From the NCBI GenBank assembly GCA_946481625.1, contig CAMLOZ010000290.1:1-5327 (forward strand): a stretch of 5,327 nt of DNA, written 5' to 3'. A model generated the notes under the pieces. That model worked only from the letters and a program-made list of their open reading frames with translations. It searched no databases and had not been told where the DNA came from. Both the position numbers and the translations under genes were made by a program. The DNA is from an uncultured Haloferula sp. (lineage in GTDB: Bacteria > Verrucomicrobiota > Verrucomicrobiae > Verrucomicrobiales > Akkermansiaceae). Below are positions 1-4,879 of the stretch, piece by piece. Numbering within the stretch: the first letter of the stretch is position 1; the number at the start of each line of letters is the position of its first letter.

Positions 1-343
1 GGTAGTCCCCGAACACGAAGTCCCCTTCGTACTCCACCCACCCGCAGAGCCCCCCGAGCGGAAAACCCCGGTCGCCGAGCGGCGCCGCCGATCCCTTCTC
101 CTGCGCGGCCACCAGCCTCGCCCGGTCTTCCGCGCAAAAGATCGACCCCCGCAAGACCTCCCGCGGTCGCGCCGCGATGATCGAAACCGGAGCCCCGTAA
201 CTCGCAGGCAGATTCCCGGACGTATCGAAAAAGACCAGCCCCGGCAGATGGCCGAGCGCCGCCGCGACCTCCACCGGCGTCATGCCTTCGAGCGGCATGG
301 CGGCGTATCGGGTGGCCCCCTCCTGCTTCACGGCGGCAGGCAT
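1..343 (-). CDS. pabB: Anthranilate/aminodeoxychorismate synthase component I (PabB/TrpE family), N-terminal fragment
   Basis: This minus-strand frame is open from the ATG at 341-343 to the left edge, giving 114 residues of an incomplete protein. The family converts chorismate plus ammonia (from a glutamine amidotransferase partner) to aminodeoxychorismate for folate, or to anthranilate for tryptophan. The visible part matches the family's N-terminal domain: LPGLVFFDTSGN (residues 33-44, the position of the LxS core), SIIAARPREVLRG (54-66) and PLGGLCGWVEYEGDFVFGDY (95-114), the conserved glycine/aromatic block. The FFDTS core is closer to PabB than to the LLES tryptophan-binding motif of TrpE, so PabB is preferred. 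The catalytic chorismate-binding domain lies outside the window. In-frame ATGs also exist at 412 and 298. The 412 start has a better AGGGAG site but adds 23 residues that do not look like the family, so 343 is chosen. The gene is divergent from the one starting at 440. Confidence 0.83.
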   Translation of the reverse strand, partial: MPAAVKQEGATRYAAMPLEGMTPVEVAAALGHLPGLVFFDTSGNLPASYGAPVSIIAARPREVLRGSIFCAEDRARLVAAQEKGSAAPLGDRGFPLGGLCGWVEYEGDFVFGDY

Positions 344-439
344 CGTCCCCGGAGCCCGGAAATCCAAGCCCGAAGTTCCCGGAGAAGCATATATCCTCCC
401 GCCTTGCGTCATCCCGCCGGACTCCCTAGCGTTCGCCCC
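344..439. promoter_or_regulatory. Divergent intergenic region, promoter location not resolved
   Basis: These 96 bases separate the divergent starts at 343 (minus) and 440 (plus), so promoters for both genes should lie here or just inside the coding ends. The only AT-rich patch is CATATATCC at 388-396, a possible -10-like element, but I see no convincing -35 partner on either strand. A GGGAGG on the minus strand lies 4 nt before an out-of-frame ATG at 390; it is treated separately as a possible short leader ORF. Confidence 0.3.
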
Positions 440-1588
440 ATGTCCGGCAACATGCGCCATTCCGAACTCACCTTCCGCCTCTCCTGCTGGGGCCTGGGCC
501 TGATAGCGTTCGGCCAGTTGCTGATCGGCGGCGTGGCCGTCGCCGTCCGGGTCGAGAAGGCCCGCGAGGTCCGGACCGTGGAGAAGGTCGTGACCAAGAT
601 CGTAACAGTGGCCGCGGAACCCGCCCGACCGGTTGTGGCCGTGGCGCCGAACAGGCCGGTCCCGCTTCCGCCCCCGCCCACACCCGATCCTCTCCCCCCG
701 GCCCGTCCGCTTGCGGCTCCGCCGATTGCCGATCCTGTCGTGGAACGCCTCGTCCAGGAGGCTCGCAGCGCCCGCATCGCCTCCGACACCGCCTCCGCCA
801 TCACCAAATTGGATGAGGCCCGCGCCGCGGCACCCCACGATCCGAACGTTCTCTACGAACTCGGCCTGCTCTATGAGGAAATGGCGGTATACGACCCCAA
901 CCTCGCCGATCAGGCCGCCGATGCCTACCAGGCAGTCTTCGAGCTGGGCACCACCGGTGCCGGTGCCCTCTACCAGATGGCTGCCCAGAAATTGCGCGAC
1001 GGCATCGCGATGCCGGATCAGATGCGCGACAAGCTCGTCATGGGACGGCCCGTCATCTTCAAGGACAAGGCCTTCCAAGATGGTGAACGCACCGTCCTGA
1101 CCATTCCGGTCCAAGCCGCGCCGGGTGCCGAAATCGATAGCCGCGATCTCGCCGTCGAGGTGAATTTCTTCGACGCGATGATGAAGGACGGGAAGAAGGA
1201 GATCGTTCCCGCAGCCCAAGGCCTTTGCACCACCGACTACAAGTGGGCGACCGGCGACCTCGATTTCGTCGGCGGCGAGGAACAGCTCCGCGTCACCTAC
1301 CTGCTGCCACCGCAGGACAGCCAGCAGGAGCTCCTCTTCGGCAAGCGCAGCTACTACGGGCAGGTGGTGAAGATATTCTACAAGAACGAGCTGATCGATA
1401 CCCAGGCCTGGCCGCGGCATCTCTCGTCCCACAGTTCCTCGGCCCCGCCGACGGAGGACGAGATCCCCCAGTTCGAGGAGTTCGACTTGGACAATCCCTT
1501 GCTTCAGCCGCTCGATAACGACACCCCACCCCGGATGCCCGATTTGAATTCTCCGGACGGAGCGCTTCCTCCTTTGCCCTCACGTTGA
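440..1588 (+). CDS. Membrane-anchored TPR-like protein with proline-rich stalk
   Basis: This 382-residue protein has no function I recognise. In order it shows: a short cytoplasmic N-terminus; one hydrophobic segment at residues 14-36, read as a signal anchor; a charged, valine-rich stretch (37-57); a proline/alanine-rich stalk (59-98, including PLPPPPTPDPLPP); a helical region (about 100-187) with TPR character, such as AITKLDEARAAAPHDPNVLYELGLLYEE and ADAYQAVFEL; a mixed beta-type domain (about 200-325) ending YYGQVVKIFYKNELIDTQAW; and an acidic, proline-rich tail (335-382). The frame is open upstream to 248, but that part overlaps the divergent gene, is arginine-rich and precedes the membrane segment without family character, so the ATG at 440 is preferred (452 is an alternative). 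No clear Shine-Dalgarno is visible. The stop is 4 bases before the next gene, indicating an operon. The stalk and tail suggest a scaffold on the far side of the inner membrane. Confidence 0.85.
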   Translation: MSGNMRHSELTFRLSCWGLGLIAFGQLLIGGVAVAVRVEKAREVRTVEKVVTKIVTVAAEPARPVVAVAPNRPVPLPPPPTPDPLPPARPLAAPPIADPVVERLVQEARSARIASDTASAITKLDEARAAAPHDPNVLYELGLLYEEMAVYDPNLADQAADAYQAVFELGTTGAGALYQMAAQKLRDGIAMPDQMRDKLVMGRPVIFKDKAFQDGERTVLTIPVQAAPGAEIDSRDLAVEVNFFDAMMKDGKKEIVPAAQGLCTTDYKWATGDLDFVGGEEQLRVTYLLPPQDSQQELLFGKRSYYGQVVKIFYKNELIDTQAWPRHLSSHSSSAPPTEDEIPQFEEFDLDNPLLQPLDNDTPPRMPDLNSPDGALPPLPSR

Positions 1589-1592
1589 TTCC

Positions 1593-3086
1593 ATGGATGA
1601 TCCCAGCTCCCGCGCCGGCACCCTGCTGGGCGATTACCGACTCGTGGCCCTCATCGGGGAAAGCCCCGTCACCCTCACTTGGCAGGCCGAACAGGCCTCG
1701 ATCAACCGGCCGGTCACCCTTTTCGAGCTGAAGCCTTCCGCCTTTGACCGCCGCGAGGCGTTTCTCGCCGATATCCGGGTGAAAGCCGCGGTGGATCATC
1801 CGCTCCTCGGCTCTGTGTACGAGGCTGTCTCCACCGAGGAACATTGCTACGTCACCCTTGAGAGGCTTCCCGGTACCTCGCTCGAGGACCGCATGCACGC
1901 CCGGCAGTCGTTAAAGCCGGTGCAGGTTGCACAGATCCTCCGCCGCGTTGCCGAGGCGAACATGACGCTTGAGGCTGCCGGGACCTCAAGCGCTCCGCTC
2001 GGACCCGACGATATCTTCCTCGACGAGCACGGCGTCGTCCGTATCGCGAATCTCGCCCGCGCCGGGGATCGTCCGCCGGGTCTTTCCGCGGATGACATCC
2101 TCACGCTCGGCCGCACCCTGCCTCCTCTGGTGGCAGACGGTTATCCGGGAGCCTCCCGGATGGTGACGCTCTTCGCGTGGATGCGCGGCGAGAATCTCGG
2201 CCGCACGATGACTTGGATGGAAGTCCGCTCCTACGCCGAGCAGATCGAACAACAGCTCTCCGAGCCAGCACCTCCCCATACCGTCGCGCCTGCCACCGCC
2301 CGGGGAGTGGGTCGCAAGTCCCCGCTTCCGGTGATTCTTGGCGTCACTGCCGCTGCTTTCGTCATCGGGATAGGAATGATCGCCCTCAAGGGCAAGAATG
2401 GCGTGAAGGATTTCGCGGGCCAGTATCCCACTTCCGTGGTCGTTCTCGGCGGGACCCATCCCTTGGCGGATGGTGGCACGGTTCAATTGAGCGCCTTCAC
2501 GATTGCCGGCCATGAGGTGACCATCGCCGAGTATGCCGAGTTCCTTTCCGTTCTCGCCAGCCTGCCGGAGGAACGGAGGGGGACCTACGATTCGCCCGAG
2601 CAGCCGGCACAAAAGCATGGCCATGAGCCGGAGGGCTGGACCGGCATGCATTCAGCGGCGAAGGCGGGCGGTCAGTGGGAAGGCCGCGCGATGAGCAAGG
2701 ATTGTCCGGTGGTGAATGTCGATTGGTGGGATGCCCATGCCTACTGCACTTGGAAGAGGTGCCGGCTTCCCCAGCAGGAAGAATGGTTTGCCGCCCTACG
2801 CCAGAATCTCCCCGATCCAAAATCCCTGCGAGCTGCCGGATGGGGTGCGGTAGGGCAAATTCCGCCGACCGATTGCACACCTTCCGGGCTCCACGGCATG
2901 GCTGGCTCGGTTGCGGAATGGACGGCGAGCCGTGCGATCAACCCCGCCAATCCCTTGGGCGAAATGGGCTGGGTGATCTGCGGTGGCTCCTTCCTGAATC
3001 CTTCCTCGGGAGCGCTCACGCGCGAGTGGGTGGATTCCCGTGATCTCCGTCGCCCGGACTTGGGCTTCCGCGTGATCGAGCCTTGA
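1593..3086 (+). CDS. Pseudokinase / transmembrane / FGE-sulfatase-like fusion protein
   Basis: This is a 497-residue fusion. Residues 9-223 follow a Ser/Thr kinase of the bacterial PknB type: GTLLGDYRLVALIG (9-22), DHPLLGSVYEA (68-78), VTLERLPGTSLEDRM (87-101), DDIFLDEHGVVRIANLA (139-155) and SADDILTLGRTL (165-176). The catalytic parts are missing: no glycine-rich loop (GESPVTLTW), VTLF instead of VAIK, no HRD, and NLA in place of DFG. It should therefore be a pseudokinase. One membrane helix spans 244-265. Residues 280-497 match the FGE-sulfatase (SUMF1/DUF323) fold: FTIAGHEVTIAEYAEFL (302-318), CPVVNVDWWDAHAYCTW (371-387), RLPQQEEW (391-398), GLHGMAGSVAEWT (432-444), GGSF (464-467) and GFR (491-493). 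The cysteine pair of active formylglycine-generating enzymes is not seen near the C-terminus, so ligand binding is likelier than catalysis. Chlamydial Pkn1 has a related architecture. No Shine-Dalgarno is visible; the start lies 4 nt after the upstream stop. Confidence 0.9.
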   Translation: MDDPSSRAGTLLGDYRLVALIGESPVTLTWQAEQASINRPVTLFELKPSAFDRREAFLADIRVKAAVDHPLLGSVYEAVSTEEHCYVTLERLPGTSLEDRMHARQSLKPVQVAQILRRVAEANMTLEAAGTSSAPLGPDDIFLDEHGVVRIANLARAGDRPPGLSADDILTLGRTLPPLVADGYPGASRMVTLFAWMRGENLGRTMTWMEVRSYAEQIEQQLSEPAPPHTVAPATARGVGRKSPLPVILGVTAAAFVIGIGMIALKGKNGVKDFAGQYPTSVVVLGGTHPLADGGTVQLSAFTIAGHEVTIAEYAEFLSVLASLPEERRGTYDSPEQPAQKHGHEPEGWTGMHSAAKAGGQWEGRAMSKDCPVVNVDWWDAHAYCTWKRCRLPQQEEWFAALRQNLPDPKSLRAAGWGAVGQIPPTDCTPSGLHGMAGSVAEWTASRAINPANPLGEMGWVICGGSFLNPSSGALTREWVDSRDLRRPDLGFRVIEP

Positions 3087-3104
3087 TCCCCGCTACTGCG
3101 GTTG

Positions 3105-3124
3105 GATCCATCCGGGGGATGATC
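3105..3124 (+). terminator. Hairpin after the pseudokinase gene, possible terminator without T run
   Basis: GAT(c)CATCC pairs with GGATGATC around a GGG triloop: 8 bp with one bulged C, starting 19 nt after the stop codon at 3084-3086. The ten-base palindrome CGGGGCCCCG follows at 3124-3133. There is no T run, so it is not a classic intrinsic terminator. It could act by pausing, protect the mRNA 3' end, or be incidental in GC-rich sequence. Confidence 0.35.
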
Positions 3125-3136
3125 GGGGCCCCGGCC

Positions 3137-3324
3137 GTACAAGGGTAGGCCGCCAAGGTCCCACCCCTGGCGGCCCGAATCTTCAACCCTCAAGTGTCCA
3201 CACCCATGGACAGGGAATCGGATTTTGTGCTGTTCACCCTTACATGAAAACCGGCGCGTGGCGCAGTCTTCATGATCATAGACTCTTCAGTTTCTCGGAC
3301 GTTCAAAGTTTCCGAGAAATTTTT
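3137..3324 (+). ncRNA. Candidate structured RNA, copy 1 of a tandem pair
   Basis: This stretch of about 188 nt resembles 3384-3573. No coding frame fits, because the copies differ by single-base indels. Visible hairpins in order: H1, GGCCGCCA/TGGCGGCC (3148-3155 with 3168-3175), 12-nt loop aggtcccacccc; H2, TGTCCA/TGGACA (3195-3200 with 3207-3212), possibly extended by CCCT/AGGG outside it; a weaker pairing of GGaTTTT (3220-3226) with AAAACC (3247-3252); H3, AGTCT/AGACT (3265-3269 with 3280-3284), with the self-complementary ATGATCAT in its loop; then an intrinsic terminator (3291-3324). The terminator fixes the transcribed strand as plus. H1 and H3 vary in a paired way between copies, which supports RNA structure. 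I see no clear promoter and do not recognise the family. It could be a trans-acting sRNA or half of a tandem leader. The 5' end is taken where the similarity begins (GTACAAGGG). Confidence 0.6.
3291..3324 (+). terminator. Intrinsic terminator of RNA copy 1
   Basis: TTTCTCGGA (3291-3299) pairs perfectly with TCCGAGAAA (3311-3319) across an 11-nt loop, followed directly by TTTTT (3320-3324). This is a classic Rho-independent terminator. The T run follows the stem only in plus orientation, so it ends transcripts from copy 1 or from upstream before copy 2 begins at 3384. Confidence 0.8.
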
Positions 3325-3383
3325 GCACGAGCTTCTTGGCCACACGTCTGCCCTGTTCCGAGGCAGTTTCCCCGCGTCTCGTC

Positions 3384-3573
3384 GTACAAGGGAAGGCCGC
3401 CAGGTCCCACCCCGGCGGCCTCAAATCATCAACCCTTTCGTGTCCACACCCATGGACAGGGAATCCGACTGTTTGTGCTGTTCACCCTTACATGAAAACC
3501 GACGCAGCGCGTGGTCTTCAAAGGAGTAGACCATCGGATTCTCCGGATGTTCAAAAAACACTGATTTTTTTTT
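3384..3573 (+). ncRNA. Candidate structured RNA, copy 2; possible leader of the monooxygenase gene
   Basis: This is the second copy of the element, about 190 nt. H1 is AGGCCGCC/GGCGGCCT (3394-3401 with 3414-3421), keeping the identical 12-nt loop but losing the inner A-T pair of copy 1 and gaining an outer A-T pair. H2 (3441-3446 with 3453-3458) is identical. H3 is TGGTCT/AGACCA (3512-3517 with 3528-3533), where the A-U pair of copy 1 is replaced by G-C and the 10-nt loop has changed to tcaaaggagt. The terminator has decayed: the left-arm relative TTCTCCGGA (3538-3546) lacks a matching right arm, yet nine T residues remain at 3565-3573. A different hairpin, CATCGGA-ttc-TCCgGATG (3532-3549, one bulged G), is possible upstream of them. 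The end lies 54 nt before the next gene's ATG, so it may be a separate small RNA or a cis-acting leader read through into that gene. Confidence 0.55.
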
Positions 3574-3613
3574 AAAGGCCATGTGCCCGAGCTTGCACGG
3601 AACTCCGGTCGAT

Positions 3614-3617
3614 GGAG
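3614..3617 (+). promoter_or_regulatory. Ribosome binding site supporting the start at 3628
   Basis: GGAG with a 10-nt spacer precedes the ATG at 3628. The frame is also open from a GTG at 3583, but those extra 15 residues precede the usual family N-terminus (a basic or hydrophobic strand leading into GxGxxG) and overlap the 3' flank of RNA copy 2. The ATG at 3628 is therefore preferred. Confidence 0.55.
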
Positions 3618-3627
3618 CATCCGTCGC

Positions 3628-4821
3628 ATGAAGGATGCGCTGCGGATCGCCATCATAGGCTGTGGTTCCGCGGGACCGGCTGCGGCGACGCTGTTGCAGC
3701 GGCAGGGGCATCGCGTGATGCTCTTCGAGCGTGCCCCCGAGTGCCGTCCGGTGGGTGCGGGTTTTCTTCTTCAACCCTCCGGCTTGGGAGTGCTGAAAGA
3801 ACTCGGAGTCCTTGAGCCGGTTCTGGCCCGCGGTGCCCGGGTGGAGCGACTTCATGTCGTCAACCGCGAGGGCGATGACGTGCTCGACCTCCGCTACGCG
3901 GAACTTGGCAGAGATCTCCATGGAGTGGGCCTGCATCGGCCGGTCTTGCTGCACTACCTGATCCGCACGATGGCGGATGCCGGTGTGGATACGCAGTGGG
4001 GCCGCGAGATCGCGGATGCGCGGAAGGAAAACGGGAAATGGAATTTGTCCTTTGCGGATGGGACGCGAGAGGGTGGCTTCGACCTGCTGGTGGCAGCGGA
4101 TGGCGCGCGCTCCATCCTGCGCGGCAAGCTCGGCTTCCGGGGAATCGATCGCGGCTATCCTTGGGGAGCACACTGGTTTATCGGCGAGAACCGCGGTGCC
4201 TTTCCGGAAAGCGAGTTGTTCCAGATCGTTCACGGGACACGGAGGCTTCTGGGCTTTCTCGCGACGGGGACCGAACTCGAAGGTGGAGAGCCCTTGGTCA
4301 GTCTCTTCTGGAGCGTCAAACTCGCGGAGGATGCGGCCATCCGCTCCCGTTCGCTGCAGGAATGGAAAAGCGGGCTCCTCGCCGTTTCTCCCCGCGCGCA
4401 GCCTTTGCTCGATCAAATCACGGACTGGAGCCAGGTTCTCACCGCGCGCTACGGCGACGTCGGGATGAGCCGATGGCATGGGGAGGGAGCGGTGCTCCTC
4501 GGAGATGCGGGGCACGCGATGAGTCCCCAACTCGGGCAAGGGGTGAATCTTGCCCTTGCGGATGCCTCCTGCTTGGCGCGTTGTATCGCCCGCCATCCTC
4601 TTCAAGCGGCATTGGCGCGCTACAGCCGCGAGCGGAAACTGGCCTTGGCCTACTATCGCTTCGCCAGCCGCCAGCTCACGCCATGGTTCCAGTCGGACCA
4701 CGAGTGGCTCACGCCTCTGCGCTCCGTTTTCTTCGGCATCGCCCGGCACCTTTCTCCCGCGAGGAAGTTCATGACCCGGACGATGGCGGGACTGGTGGGA
4801 TATCCGGAACGCCAGAAATAG
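3628..4821 (+). CDS. FAD-dependent monooxygenase, group A (UbiH/PHBH-like)
   Basis: This 397-residue protein has the full set of group A flavoprotein monooxygenase motifs. They are the FAD-binding GxGxxG strand (IAIIGCGSAGPAA, residues 7-19) with the ribose-binding glutamate E34 in MLFERAP; the DG motif LLVAADGARSILRG (153-166), which contacts FAD and NAD(P)H; and the GD motif LLGDAGHAMSPQLGQGVNLALADA (290-313), binding FAD ribose and pyrophosphate. Such enzymes use NAD(P)H and O2 to hydroxylate aromatic or polycyclic substrates. The length is typical and no motif is broken. The substrate cannot be read from the sequence: no pathway genes sit beside it, so ubiquinone-type hydroxylation, aromatic catabolism and secondary metabolism all remain possible. 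The C-terminus (about 350-397) is basic and moderately hydrophobic, possibly giving peripheral membrane contact. The gene is preceded by RNA copy 2 and converges on the aconitase gene. Confidence 0.93.
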   Translation: MKDALRIAIIGCGSAGPAAATLLQRQGHRVMLFERAPECRPVGAGFLLQPSGLGVLKELGVLEPVLARGARVERLHVVNREGDDVLDLRYAELGRDLHGVGLHRPVLLHYLIRTMADAGVDTQWGREIADARKENGKWNLSFADGTREGGFDLLVAADGARSILRGKLGFRGIDRGYPWGAHWFIGENRGAFPESELFQIVHGTRRLLGFLATGTELEGGEPLVSLFWSVKLAEDAAIRSRSLQEWKSGLLAVSPRAQPLLDQITDWSQVLTARYGDVGMSRWHGEGAVLLGDAGHAMSPQLGQGVNLALADASCLARCIARHPLQAALARYSRERKLALAYYRFASRQLTPWFQSDHEWLTPLRSVFFGIARHLSPARKFMTRTMAGLVGYPERQK

Positions 4822-4852
4822 GAGGCCGCTTCCCCCCAGGGAAGCGGCCTCC
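4821..4852. terminator. Strong hairpin between convergent genes, likely bidirectional terminator
   Basis: A perfect 14-bp stem (4821-4834 with 4839-4852) closes a CCCA tetraloop; it begins on the last base of the monooxygenase stop codon and lies 27 nt beyond the aconitase stop. There is no T run on the plus side (GGATAAAC follows) and only a weak TATTTCT on the minus side. Its position between convergent genes argues for shared 3'-end formation in both directions, or mRNA 3'-end protection. Confidence 0.7.
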
Positions 4853-4879
4853 GGATAAACGGATAAAGGCTGGGGCTGA

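Larger units (their letters stand above)
3137..3573 (+). repeat. Tandem imperfect direct repeat, two units about 247 bases apart
   Basis: The units are 3137-3324 and 3384-3573, with start-to-start spacing of 247 bases. Identical blocks include 26 nt (3194-3219 and 3440-3465), 30 nt (3224-3253 and 3472-3501), GTACAAGGG at each start, and the 12-nt H1 loop (3156-3167 and 3402-3413). A GCMCGAGCTT remnant follows each T run (3325-3334 and 3585-3594), suggesting that the duplicated unit extends slightly beyond the T run. No terminal inverted repeats, target duplication or transposase are visible, so local duplication fits better than transposition. Confidence 0.9.

Noticed and set aside
248..439. 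N-terminal extension of the TPR-like protein to an ATG at 248
   Set aside because: The extra residues are arginine/histidine-rich, overlap the divergent pabB-like gene and would place a long basic stretch before the membrane anchor.
409..807. Minus-strand frame of 132 codons across the start of the TPR-like gene
   Set aside because: Low-complexity Gly/Thr/Arg translation that mirrors the proline-rich stalk on the other strand; no ribosome site or family.
1293..1898. Minus-strand frame of 201 codons across the junction of the two operon genes
   Set aside because: It overlaps two well-supported plus-strand genes and shows no recognisable motif.
1986..2651. Minus-strand frame of 221 codons inside the pseudokinase gene
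   Set aside because: It is the complement of a clearly conserved kinase-like/FGE coding region; its translation has no domain.
3137..3324. 6S RNA
   Set aside because: The length is similar, but the two ends do not pair into the long rod with a central bubble; the element is a series of separate hairpins.
3348..3366. Hairpin CTGCC/GGCAG between the two RNA copies as a terminator
   Set aside because: Only 5 bp with a 9-nt loop, followed by TTTCCCC; too weak to call.
3137..3573. CRISPR array or MITE
   Set aside because: Only two long imperfect units, no short regular spacers, no terminal inverted repeats, no target duplication, and no cas or transposase gene nearby.
3244..3575. Three overlapping plus-strand frames of 79-85 codons across the tandem repeat
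   Set aside because: They differ in frame, span the copy 1 terminator and the spacer, and the repeat copies differ by non-triplet indels, so no common protein is preserved.
3421..4749. 442-codon open frame on the minus strand opposite the monooxygenase
   Set aside because: It mirrors the GC-rich codon pattern of a gene with all its family motifs. Its own translation shows no domain, and it would run through RNA copy 2.
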